A stretch of 64,000 nt of DNA, from the NCBI GenBank assembly GCA_944381515.1, contig CALWLM010000022.1:1-64000 (forward strand), written 5' to 3'. The translations under genes were made by a program, and so were the position numbers. Shown here one piece after another: positions 42,291-50,223 of this stretch. The notes below the pieces were generated by a model that saw only the letters and a list, made by a program, of their open reading frames with translations, did not search any database and was not told the origin of the DNA. Position 1 is the first letter of the stretch. The number at the start of each line of letters is the position of its first letter. The DNA is from an uncultured Lachnospiraceae bacterium. Lineage in GTDB: Bacteria > Bacillota > Clostridia > Lachnospirales > Lachnospiraceae.

Positions 42291-43787
42291 ATGAAGCATG
42301 GTATTTTGTTTATCTCTCTTCTTCTCATTCTGACTCTTCTTACCGCCTGTTCCGGCCCGTCCGGGGATGTATCTGCCGCCGAATCCTCATCGGCTGACGT
42401 ATCCCAGGCGGCTCAGGAGGAAACCTCCGGCCCAGAGCAGAGCTCTGCCTCTTCTTCGTCAGGCGATGCACAGCGGCAGGCCAGCCTGGAGCAAAGGGCC
42501 AGGGAGCTGGTTGCTCTGATGCGTGAGGGTGATTTTGACAGTGTGGCAGCTCAATTCAATGAGCAGATGGCCGCAGCGCTGACTGCCGACGCTTTGAAAG
42601 AGGGCTGGGATTCCACGGTGCTTCCTCTGGGCGCCTATGTAAATACCCTGTCAGTAAGCAGCGTTCTGGACGGGGAGAACTGCCTGGTTTCCGTTATCGA
42701 CGAATATGAGGGAAACGGAATTCTGGTACAGATCAGCTTTGACGGCAGCGACGCCATTCAGGGACTGTGGATTACCTATCAGGATCTCACAGGTATAACG
42801 GGAGAGATTCCTTCCGCACCGGAAGGCGTTGTTGAGGAGGAAATCTCCATAGAAGGAGACCCCGCCTATCCGCTGGCAGGCACCCTGACCCTGCCGGAGG
42901 GGACAGACAATCCTCCCGTTGTAATCCTTATCCACGGCTCCGGTTCATCCGACCGCAATGAGACCATCTCCGGCAACACGCCCTTCCGTGATATCGCCTG
43001 GGGACTGGCCGAACGGGGAATCGCTTCCATCCGCTACGATAAGCGCTACTACACTTACCCGGACGCCGCCTCTGATCCTGCCTCTGTCACCATTGAAGCA
43101 GAGGTTTTGGAGGATGCAGACGCCGCCATCGCTCTGGCCATGGCAGACGACCGCCTGGATCACAGCCGTGTCTACATTCTCGGACACAGTCTGGGAGGAA
43201 TGCTGACCCCCGCCATCGCAGCCAGTCATCCTCAGCTGGCCGGCGCCATATCCATGGCCGGAAGCCTGCGCAAACTCTGGGATATCTCCTACGATCAGAA
43301 CATGGCTGCCGCCGAAGCGGCCAGACCGAATCTTTCCGAAGATGAATCCTTTATCCTGAACATGCAGCTGGCACAGGTGGAGTCCGATGTCGCCGCGCTC
43401 AATGAGCTTTCCGAGGCAGGTCAGCTAAAAGACCTCTCCGCCCTTCCGGAAGATATGACACCCGATACCCTCCTGTTAGGAATCCCCCTCTCCTACTGGG
43501 CGTCTCTTGACCAGTACTGCGGCATGAATTTTATCGATGAGGTTACAATGCCCATGCTGATCCTCCAGGGTGACGCCGATTTCCAGGTCTACGCCGATGT
43601 GGATTATCCGCTGTGGCAGGAAGCTCTGGCTGGACGGGACAATGTAACCTTTCACCTTTACGAGGGCTTAAATCATCTGATGATGCCTTCCCAGGGACGG
43701 CAGGACATCAGCGAATATGCCGTTAAAAACCAGGTCAGCGGCGAAGTGATCGACGATATCGCCGCCTTCATCACAACGGCATCGTAA
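42291..43787 (+). CDS. Secreted alpha/beta hydrolase lipoprotein with DUF3887 domain
   Basis: A 498-residue exported protein. Residues 1-20 are a lipoprotein signal (lipobox LTAC). A Ser/Ala/Glu-rich linker (20-60) leads to a DUF3887-like domain (about 65-165; LEQRARELVALMREGDFDSV, ALKEGWDSTVLPLGAY). The hydrolase follows (about 205-498): oxyanion region VVILIHGSGSSDRNE, nucleophile Ser in YILGHSLGGMLTPA, Asp in LILQGDADFQV and His in EGLNHLMMP. The substrate is unknown; acyl esterase or peptidase-like activity fits. The start at 42291 has GGGAGGAATC upstream. A terminator follows. It has a well-formed promoter with an operator. Confidence 0.9.
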   Translation: MKHGILFISLLLILTLLTACSGPSGDVSAAESSSADVSQAAQEETSGPEQSSASSSSGDAQRQASLEQRARELVALMREGDFDSVAAQFNEQMAAALTADALKEGWDSTVLPLGAYVNTLSVSSVLDGENCLVSVIDEYEGNGILVQISFDGSDAIQGLWITYQDLTGITGEIPSAPEGVVEEEISIEGDPAYPLAGTLTLPEGTDNPPVVILIHGSGSSDRNETISGNTPFRDIAWGLAERGIASIRYDKRYYTYPDAASDPASVTIEAEVLEDADAAIALAMADDRLDHSRVYILGHSLGGMLTPAIAASHPQLAGAISMAGSLRKLWDISYDQNMAAAEAARPNLSEDESFILNMQLAQVESDVAALNELSEAGQLKDLSALPEDMTPDTLLLGIPLSYWASLDQYCGMNFIDEVTMPMLILQGDADFQVYADVDYPLWQEALAGRDNVTFHLYEGLNHLMMPSQGRQDISEYAVKNQVSGEVIDDIAAFITTAS

Positions 43788-43834
43788 GTCCCCTGGTAAG
43801 TCTCCTGCCGTGCATTTTTTTACAGCGGCACGGC

Positions 43835-43883
43835 AAAAAACGCGGCAGACATCCGCCTGAAGCAGGGATGTCCGCCGCGTTTT
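43835..43883. terminator. Bidirectional terminator
   Basis: Stem CGCGGC-A-GACATCC with GGATGTC-C-GCCGCG, 11-base loop, flanked by AAAAAA on the left and TTTT on the right. It serves the hydrolase gene (plus) and the FMN-binding lipoprotein gene (minus). Confidence 0.9.
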
Positions 43884-43940
43884 GCATTTTATGATGCCAG
43901 AACCCCAAAATCGTGCGTTCCGGGTCCCAGGGTTAAAATA

Positions 43941-44459
43941 TTACTGAGCCGAAGCCTGGGACAGGCAGTCCTGCACGGCTTCAATAACGGCTTCGCTGGT
44001 AATCGTCGCACCGGATACAATGTCCACATCCGCAGACTGTGCCTCCAGGATAGCCTCCTGCAGCTGCTCTGCCGCCTCCACGCCAATGCCGGCCGTCTCA
44101 TTGGAAGCGTCAATGGTCACATCGCTGATAGCGCCGCTCTCATCGATCGTTACGGTCACCGTCAGCTCGCCCATGCCGGTGGCTGTAGCCGTATAAGTGC
44201 CTGCCGTGTAAGATCCGGCAGCCTCGCCTCCCGCCGTCTCCTCTTCCTGGGTTTCACCGGCTGTGGTTGCAGGCTCCTCCGTCTCGGCCTCGGTAACTGC
44301 TTCCGTTTCTGCCTCCGTAGCTGCCTCCGTAGTCGCTGCCTCTGTCTCAGCGGCAGTAGTAGCCGCTGCCGTAGTCTCTGTAGTTCCAGACGAGCATCCG
44401 GCCAGCGCCAAAACGCAGACAGCCGCCAGCGCTGCGGAAGCAAATCTTCTAATCTTCAT
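43941..44459 (-). CDS. FMN-binding domain lipoprotein
   Basis: A 172-residue lipoprotein. Residues 1-22 form the signal (lipobox LALAGC). A long Thr/Glu/Ala-rich linker (23-80) is made of short repeats such as TEAATEAATEAE. The C-terminal FMN-binding domain (about 85-170) has GELTVTVTIDESGAISDVTI and DIVSGATITSEAV, the DxxSGAT motif where ApbE attaches FMN to Thr. It would act as an extracytosolic electron carrier tethered to the membrane. The start at 44459 has GGAGG upstream. It is a single gene. It may supply electrons to reductases such as the flavoprotein at 31090, which is inference. Confidence 0.9.
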   Translation of the reverse strand: MKIRRFASAALAAVCVLALAGCSSGTTETTAAATTAAETEAATTEAATEAETEAVTEAETEEPATTAGETQEEETAGGEAAGSYTAGTYTATATGMGELTVTVTIDESGAISDVTIDASNETAGIGVEAAEQLQEAILEAQSADVDIVSGATITSEAVIEAVQDCLSQASAQ

Positions 44460-44559
44460 GTCGTCAATTCCTCCTCTTTTAGATAATGAAAATAAATTAT
44501 GAAAAGCCTTCAAGGGCTTGTGTAGAATATAGCATAAAAATCTTATATTGACCATACAT

Positions 44560-44601
44560 CTCACATTTATTTGACACTCTTGTCACGGAATCCTCACATT
44601 T
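44560..44601 (-). promoter_or_regulatory. Direct repeats upstream of the FMN-binding lipoprotein
   Basis: AAATGTGAG appears twice on the minus strand (44593-44601 and 44560-44568), with start points 33 bases apart, close to three helical turns. Related GTGAC words lie between and just before. Downstream a TATATT with a weak -35 (TGGTCA, 17-bp spacer) precedes the gene. This suggests an activator site. Confidence 0.4.
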
Positions 44602-44721
44602 TGGTCACAATTAACTGTCTATTTTTTAACACTTCCTCTATATCGACATTTTCCCTGATATCTCCAAATCAAAAAACCTCCCTCCTTTCTCACAACACTG
44701 GCATTCCGGAGCTTTTACCCC

Positions 44722-44750
44722 TTGCATAATCTTCCATCCTGTTATAAAAT
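44722..44750 (+). promoter_or_regulatory. Promoter of pfp
   Basis: TTGCAT (44722-44727), 17-bp spacer, TAAAAT (44745-44750), 55 bases before the pfp start. The stretch between this and the divergent lipoprotein gene (44460-44721) is AT-rich and holds the direct repeats noted separately. Confidence 0.7.
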
Positions 44751-44805
44751 AAAGCCAGGTATGCAAACCAGCATCAATCTAAAACATACAATAAGGAGTG
44801 GAATT

Positions 44806-46032
44806 ATGAGCAAGAAAAATGTAATCGTCGGCCAGTCGGGCGGACCTACTTCCGTTATCAACAGCAGCCTTTACGGCGTCGTGACGGAAGCCATGAAGCA
44901 TCCGGAAGAAGTGGGCTGTGTTTACGGCATGGTCAACGGCATCAAGGGCTTTTTGGAGGGCAAGAAGATTGTTCTGTCCGATATGTCCGAGGAGGAGCTC
45001 AAGATTATGCAGTCTACCCCCTCTTCCTACCTGGGTTCCTGCCGCTTCAAGCTGCCTGAGGATCTGTCCGATCCGGTGTTCCCTCAGCTGATGAAAGAGC
45101 TGGAGGAGCTGAACGTAGGCTACTTCTTCTATATCGGCGGCAATGACTCCATGGATACCGTCAGCAAGATGTCCCGTTACGCTGCCAGCGTAAACAGCCC
45201 CATCCGTTTCATTGGCGTGCCCAAGACCATTGACAACGATCTGATCTGCACCGATCACTGCCCCGGCTATGGCAGCGCTGCCAAGTATGTGGCCGCTACC
45301 TGCCGCGAGATCAGCCTGGACGCCGGCGTATACGGTTCCAAGTTTGTCTCCATCGTTGAAATCATGGGCAGACATGCCGGCTGGCTGACCGCTGCCTCCG
45401 TCCTGGCCCGTAAGTTTGAGGGGGACAACCCGGTTCTGATTTACCTGCCTGAGACCGTATTCAGCATCGACTCCTTCCTGGCTGATGTGGAAGAGGCCTT
45501 CAAGAAGACCAACAACGTTATGGTCGCCGTGTCCGAAGGCGTACACGATGCAGAGGGCAAGTTTATCTGCGAGTATGCCACCGCCGACATTGCCGTTGAC
45601 AACTTCGGCCACAAGTCCCTGGCCGGTACCGCTGCCTACCTGGCAGATCTGGTAAAGCAGAAATTCGGCTGCAAGGTTCGTCCCATTGAATTCAGCCTGC
45701 TGCAGCGCTGCGCTGCTCACCTGTCTTCCCTGACCGACGTAACCGAGGCCGCTACCGCCGGCTCCGAGGGCGTCAAGGCTGCTCTGGAAGGCGAGACCGG
45801 TATCATGATCGGCTTCAAGAGAGCCGAGGGCGAAGAGTATCACATCGATTATGTCCGCGTGGATGTAAACGAGGTCTGCAATCAGGAGAAGCCTTTCCCC
45901 GCCGAGTGGATCACCAACGGCGGAAGAGATGTGGGCGAGGGCTACGTTAAGTACGCTCTGCCTCTGATCCAGGGCGCTTCCCCTGTTCAGTATGAGAATG
46001 GTCTGCCTGTATACGCTTACATGCACGACTAA
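44806..46032 (+). CDS. pfp: Pyrophosphate-dependent 6-phosphofructokinase
   Basis: A 408-residue glycolytic enzyme that phosphorylates fructose-6-phosphate reversibly. N-terminal VGQSGGPTSVINSSL is the nucleotide-loop equivalent. The diagnostic segment is YIGGNDSMDT (residues 110-117): Asp after GGN is the mark of PPi use, where ATP enzymes have Gly. PKTIDNDL is the catalytic segment and IMGRHAGWLTA binds sugar phosphate. The length fits the clostridial PPi group. The start has AAGGAG 8 bases upstream; the frame opens 28 codons earlier without a site. Its codon use is strongly biased to a few codons, as in highly expressed genes. A strong terminator follows. Confidence 0.95.
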   Translation: MSKKNVIVGQSGGPTSVINSSLYGVVTEAMKHPEEVGCVYGMVNGIKGFLEGKKIVLSDMSEEELKIMQSTPSSYLGSCRFKLPEDLSDPVFPQLMKELEELNVGYFFYIGGNDSMDTVSKMSRYAASVNSPIRFIGVPKTIDNDLICTDHCPGYGSAAKYVAATCREISLDAGVYGSKFVSIVEIMGRHAGWLTAASVLARKFEGDNPVLIYLPETVFSIDSFLADVEEAFKKTNNVMVAVSEGVHDAEGKFICEYATADIAVDNFGHKSLAGTAAYLADLVKQKFGCKVRPIEFSLLQRCAAHLSSLTDVTEAATAGSEGVKAALEGETGIMIGFKRAEGEEYHIDYVRVDVNEVCNQEKPFPAEWITNGGRDVGEGYVKYALPLIQGASPVQYENGLPVYAYMHD

Positions 46033-46102
46033 ATTGCAGAAGTCATTTAAACGGATTATCTTTTCCGTTTGATGAATTAATCCAAATTTATTCCCAGTAT
46101 TT

Positions 46103-46145
46103 AAGGGGGCTTTTCACTGCGTTTACAGCGAAAAGCCCCCTTTTC
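46103..46145 (+). terminator. Terminator of pfp
   Basis: Stem AGGGGGCTTTTC-CTG / CAG-GAAAAGCCCCCT with single-base bulges, followed by TTT. A strong rho-independent terminator. Confidence 0.93.
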
Positions 46146-46224
46146 ATGTTTCCTTTTTCATATCTCCATACCGCGCCTGTCTGATATCTTTGCGGAAACC
46201 TCTTGACTCTCCCATTATGGTATA

Positions 46225-47073
46225 CTATAAGATAGTGGTCGCGTCCTCTGACCTCATTTGACGTGGATATTTATCCGGCACAGAACACCGCAGCTCAAAA
46301 AGCGGGGCGGAGGTGTCGTTGACGGCCGAAATGGCCTCCACCTCCATAACTATCGTATCACGATCCGGAGCAAACAGGTCCAGGAAAAGCTGAAGAGCCT
46401 TCATGATATCGCTCTTGGATGACTGAGCAAAAACATACCGGGAGGCCGGCAGCTTCATCCATCCCGGCAAATCCTCGCGGCTCTCCTTGCCCGTATCCAC
46501 ATCCAGAAAAATATATCGACTGGTCTGCCCCCTTTTAGATATCATCAGCAGACCGCAGTCATATCCAGGCTTTAGCTCTTCCTGCTCCAGCTGCTCGAAG
46601 AGCTGATTTAACGCCCGGTAATATTCCACCGTATTCTGGGCCCCCGAATAAGGACGCACCAGACAGTTTTTCTCCGGGAGGAGAAAAACCCTCTCCCCCT
46701 CGCCGCGCTGAATGCGCTGCGTGCGAAGCAGTTCTTCCTGTACCTGATGCAGGAAATTCAGCCGGTCCTGAATGCTCTGAATCTTGGCATTGGCCAGCTC
46801 TGTTCCTCTGGCCAGCAGCTTGCCAAAATAAATCTCTCTGTTTTCTGAGCCTGCAAACTCCGGAAACTGCTTTAAGGGAATATCCAGATCGACGCACAGC
46901 TGAATAGCATCTACCACATGCAGCTGAGAAAAGGAATAATACCGGTATTTTGTATCCGGGTCTACATAAGCCGGCGGCAAAATACCAATTTTATCATAGT
47001 ATCGCAGGGATTTGATATGCACGCCGGTGAGCTTTGACAAGGTGCCGATTGACAGAAGCTTGGTTTTATCCAT
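46225..47073 (-). CDS. MerR-family regulator
   Basis: A 282-residue regulator. The winged HTH (residues 8-75) has SIGTLSKLTGVHIKSLRYYD and DTKYRYYSFSQLHVVDAIQL. A dimerisation helix follows (about 85-125). The C-terminal ~150 residues are probably a GyrI-like drug-binding domain (YIFLDVDTGKESREDLPGWM). The start at 47073 has AGGAG 8 bases upstream; the frame opens 11 codons earlier. It lies divergent from a cytidylate-kinase-like remnant and an intact MATE pump, so control of drug efflux is a reasonable inference. It resembles the MerR gene at 24308. Confidence 0.88.
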   Translation of the reverse strand: MDKTKLLSIGTLSKLTGVHIKSLRYYDKIGILPPAYVDPDTKYRYYSFSQLHVVDAIQLCVDLDIPLKQFPEFAGSENREIYFGKLLARGTELANAKIQSIQDRLNFLHQVQEELLRTQRIQRGEGERVFLLPEKNCLVRPYSGAQNTVEYYRALNQLFEQLEQEELKPGYDCGLLMISKRGQTSRYIFLDVDTGKESREDLPGWMKLPASRYVFAQSSKSDIMKALQLFLDLFAPDRDTIVMEVEAISAVNDTSAPLFELRCSVPDKYPRQMRSEDATTIL

Positions 47074-47162
47074 GAATCGCTCTCCTGTATCATTTTTAAG
47101 ATCCATCAGACCACAGAGCCATAGTCTCTGCCCTCATTATATTATAATTGGAGGAGGTTATT

Positions 47163-47294
47163 ATGTCAAAAATCATCACAGTCAGCCGCCAGTTTGGCAG
47201 CGGCGGTCTTTCCATCAAAAAGATCGCTCCCCTGATCGCCGGCTATGCCAAGAGCTGGCTGGAGGAAAACGATAGAAAGGACGAAAAACTATGA
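47163..47294 (+). pseudogene. Mini-remnant of a cytidylate-kinase-like gene
   Basis: A 43-residue frame starting behind GGAGGAGG. The first 15 residues, MSKIITVSRQFGSGG, are the P-loop start of the cytidylate-kinase-like family (about 200 residues), which would continue REIG plus a full kinase. Here it passes directly to LSIKKIAPLIAGYAKSW and a charged end, in frame, so the middle is missing. Its TGA overlaps the ATG of the MATE gene (ATGA). It keeps its ribosome site and may now serve as a leader ORF coupling translation of the pump. Confidence 0.7.
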
Positions 47295-48637
47295 ATTCTG
47301 CAGCTCTGTTTTCCCGGACATCGCCTCTTAAACTTTTTTTCCTGGCCTCCATTCCGGGAGCCATCAGTATGCTGGCCTCAGCCCTGTACCAGACCATAGA
47401 CGGCGTATTCGTGGGACAATATTTAGGTTCCACAGCCTTTGCCGCCGTCAACCTGGCCATGCCCTTTGTTATTATCAACTTTTCACTGGCTGATCTCATC
47501 GGCGTTGGCTCGTCGGTTCCCATTTCCATCAGCCTGGGCCGGAAGGAGGAAAAGGAGGCCTGCAATATTTTCACCTGCGCCTGCCTGATGATTTTCGGTA
47601 CCGGTATTCTGATCGGCCTCCTGCTCTATGGAGCCGCTCCCCTGCTGATCCGGCTGATGGGAGCCGAAGGCGAGTTTGCCGATCTGGCGGTACAGTATAT
47701 ACGGGTATACGCTCTTTGCTCGCCTGTAACCACCATTGTCTTTGCCATGGACAATTTTTTGCGCATCTGCGGCTATATCCGCGGCAGTATGTTCCTCAAT
47801 ATCCTGATGTCAGCCTTAAGCGCCGTACTGGAATTCCTGTTTTTGGGCGTCTTCCACTGGGGCGTATGGGCGGCCGCCCTGGCTACCTGCTCCGGTATGG
47901 TAGTCTGCGCTCTCCTGGCTCTGATTCCCTTTATTCGGGGCAAATCCATTCTGCGCTTTGTGCGGCCCCGCTTCCGTCTGGCAACAATCCGCCAGATTAT
48001 CTCCTGCGGCAGCCCTAATTTTCTGAATAATATTGCCGGACGTATCACTTCCATCCTGCTAAACGCTATTCTGGTACGCGTAGGCGGGGAGAACGCCGTT
48101 TCCGTTTACGGCATTCTGATGTACACCGACGGCTTTATTCAGCCTCTCCTCTACGGTATGTGCGATTCTCTGCAGCCGGCAGTGGGATATAACTGGGGAG
48201 CGGGGAAATATTCCCGGGTCCGTGCCATTGAAAAGTGCTGCTTTACTGCCAGCGCCATCGTCTCCGTGCTGTCCGTCCTGGTCATCGCCCTGCTTCCCCG
48301 TCAGATTACCCTTTTATTCATGGGCGACGCAGGAAGCAATATAATCGCCATGGCGGTCCCTGCCCTGCAGCTGTTCAGTCTGACCTACGTCACCCGCTGG
48401 CTCTCCTTTGCCACCCAGAGTTATATGCTGGCCATCGAAAAGCCCATGCCGGCCTCTGTGATCTCTGTATCCACAGCCCTGATTTTCCCGGTAATCCTGG
48501 TGGTTCTTCTGTGGCCTCTGGGCCTGACAGGCATCTGGCTGAATTTCGCCGGCACTGCCGTCCTGGCCGCCGTGCTGTCCGTCATCATCCTGATTCGGCT
48601 GCGTCCGGAGCTGTCCCGGGCAGACGCCCAGGGCTGA
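47291..48637 (+). CDS. MATE-family efflux transporter
   Basis: A 448-residue pump with twelve hydrophobic segments in two halves. The first half has SIPGAISMLASALYQTIDGV and VGQYLGSTAFAAVNLAMPF; the second has SCGSPNFLNNIAGRITSIL, PLLYGMCDSLQPAVGYNWGA and GKYSRVRAIEKC. It matches the Na+- or H+-coupled multidrug exporters of gut Clostridia. The ATG overlaps the stop codon of the 43-residue mini-ORF (ATGA), implying coupled translation. A divergent MerR gene is 217 bases upstream. Another MATE gene, at 29737, is a remnant. Confidence 0.93.
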   Translation: MNSAALFSRTSPLKLFFLASIPGAISMLASALYQTIDGVFVGQYLGSTAFAAVNLAMPFVIINFSLADLIGVGSSVPISISLGRKEEKEACNIFTCACLMIFGTGILIGLLLYGAAPLLIRLMGAEGEFADLAVQYIRVYALCSPVTTIVFAMDNFLRICGYIRGSMFLNILMSALSAVLEFLFLGVFHWGVWAAALATCSGMVVCALLALIPFIRGKSILRFVRPRFRLATIRQIISCGSPNFLNNIAGRITSILLNAILVRVGGENAVSVYGILMYTDGFIQPLLYGMCDSLQPAVGYNWGAGKYSRVRAIEKCCFTASAIVSVLSVLVIALLPRQITLLFMGDAGSNIIAMAVPALQLFSLTYVTRWLSFATQSYMLAIEKPMPASVISVSTALIFPVILVVLLWPLGLTGIWLNFAGTAVLAAVLSVIILIRLRPELSRADAQG

Positions 48638-48729
48638 CATACGGACCCAAACTTTGTTTTTTATACAAGAATTCGCTGAACAATTGATTTTTGTTTCATA
48701 ATTTAGCGGAACACCTGATGTATACACAC

Positions 48730-48776
48730 AAAAAGTCCGAGGAGCGTCTGATCCGCACGCCTTCCCCGGACTTTTT
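48730..48776. terminator. Bidirectional terminator between the MATE and HPr-dehydrogenase genes
   Basis: Ten-bp arms AAAAAGTCCG and CGGACTTTTT with a 27-base loop that can pair partly. A and T runs on both sides serve both convergent genes. Confidence 0.85.
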
Positions 48777-48809
48777 CATTCTGCTATTTTGTTCAGTCTA
48801 TTATTCCAT

Positions 48810-50105
48810 TTACTGCGCCTTTACCTCTGCACTGCCATAGTCGTTGCCCTCATTGAAATTGCGGGCGTTTTCCATGGTCTCAAAGGCGATAGCCTGCAGC
48901 GCCTCTCTGGTAAAAAAGGCCTGATGGCTGGTCATCACCACCTGCGGAAACATCAGCAGTCTGGCCGTTATATCGTCGGTGATGGGAATATCGCTGCGGT
49001 CGGTATAGACATTATTGTCCTCTCCCTCGTAGACATCCAGAGCCACCGCGTGAAATTTGCCCTTCTTCAGGGCGGCAATCAGAGCCTCGTTATCGATCAG
49101 ACCGCCGCGGGCTGTGTTGACAAGCATAACCTGGTCTTTCATCAGCGCAATGGTCCGCTCATTGATCAGATGATAGGTGGACGGAAAGAGGGGCGCATGC
49201 AGGGAAATCAGATCGGCCTTGCGAAACAGCTCTTCCTGCTCCACATAAGTCAAAAGGCCTTCGTCCACCAAAGCCTGATTGGGATAGGCGTCCCATCCCA
49301 GCACCGTCATGCCGTATCCTTTGCAGATCCGGGCCATGCAGACACCGATCTTGCCGGTTCCGACAATACCGGCCACCTTGTTGTGCAGATCCAGTCCCAG
49401 CAGGCCGCTTAAGGCAAAATTATTATCCTTCACCTTGTTGTAGGCCTTGTGCAGATGACGGTTGGCCTCCTGAATAATAGCCATGGCATGCTCCGCCACA
49501 GCGTAAGGGGAGTAGGCCGGCACCCTGAGCACCGTGATCCCGTACTCGGCCGCCGCCTTCAGATCCACATTGTTAAATCCGGCACAGCGCAGCAGGATCA
49601 GCCGCACTCCATAGTCATGGAGCTTTTCCACCACCGGCCGGGACACATTGTCGTTGACAAAGACGCAGACTGCGTCATAACCCTCGGCCAGCCCCGCCGT
49701 CTCCGGTCCCAGATTCGAGGTAAAATATTTGATATCCGAATTGTAAGTTCCTTCACCCTTGTCCTTTGTCAGTTCGCTGAAAAAGGTTTTGTCGTAATCC
49801 TTGGTGCCAAAAAAAGCAATCTTCAGCAAAGAGGCCGTTTTCTTTTCGTTAAATTCTCTGGCAATCACTTCTGCCAGAGCCTTTTTGGCCTCTTCCTCGT
49901 CCGCTCCCTCGATCCGTATCGTCAGGATGTCTCCCTTTCTGGCTGCCAGACCCAGCAGCTCCAGCACATTGCCGCCGTCCGCCGTTTTGCCGTGAAGGCT
50001 CACTGTCACCGCACTTTTAAAACCCACACAGCACTGGGCAAAAAGGGCACAGGGACGGGCATGAACACCCAGGGGATTGGTTACTTCATAAATGATCTCT
50101 CTCAT
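48810..50105 (-). CDS. HPr domain fused to D-lactate/2-hydroxyacid dehydrogenase
   Basis: A 431-residue fusion. Residues 1-90 form an HPr-like PTS phosphocarrier domain: PLGVHARPCALFAQ puts His at position 15, the phospho-site, followed by the conserved ARP; at position 46, where Firmicute HPr has the regulatory Ser, there is Asn (TADGGNVLEL). Residues ~95-431 are a D-isomer 2-hydroxyacid dehydrogenase: NAD site AGIVGTGKIGVCMARICKGY, Arg in VNTARGGLIDN, Glu in DVYEGED and His in TSHQAFFT, closest to D-lactate dehydrogenases. The start at 50105 has GGAGGAG; the upstream extension lacks a site. It links D-lactate formation to PTS phosphorylation, a role that is inferred. It is convergent with MATE. 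Confidence 0.9.
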   Translation of the reverse strand: MREIIYEVTNPLGVHARPCALFAQCCVGFKSAVTVSLHGKTADGGNVLELLGLAARKGDILTIRIEGADEEEAKKALAEVIAREFNEKKTASLLKIAFFGTKDYDKTFFSELTKDKGEGTYNSDIKYFTSNLGPETAGLAEGYDAVCVFVNDNVSRPVVEKLHDYGVRLILLRCAGFNNVDLKAAAEYGITVLRVPAYSPYAVAEHAMAIIQEANRHLHKAYNKVKDNNFALSGLLGLDLHNKVAGIVGTGKIGVCMARICKGYGMTVLGWDAYPNQALVDEGLLTYVEQEELFRKADLISLHAPLFPSTYHLINERTIALMKDQVMLVNTARGGLIDNEALIAALKKGKFHAVALDVYEGEDNNVYTDRSDIPITDDITARLLMFPQVVMTSHQAFFTREALQAIAFETMENARNFNEGNDYGSAEVKAQ

Positions 50106-50223
50106 AGGCTCCTCCGATCTGGGGCAAGGACGCGCGCCGGCGGCAGCATATCCTGACCGCAGCGGTACATAAACCGCCCGCCCTCCCCATGGCTGGCTAC
50201 AGGTTACTATTACTGCTCCGCTC

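Noticed and set aside
44263-44390. Repeats in the linker of the FMN-binding lipoprotein as a minisatellite
   Set aside because: The short GCC/TCC-type words encode a Thr/Glu/Ala linker common to exported lipoproteins; units are irregular and explained by composition.
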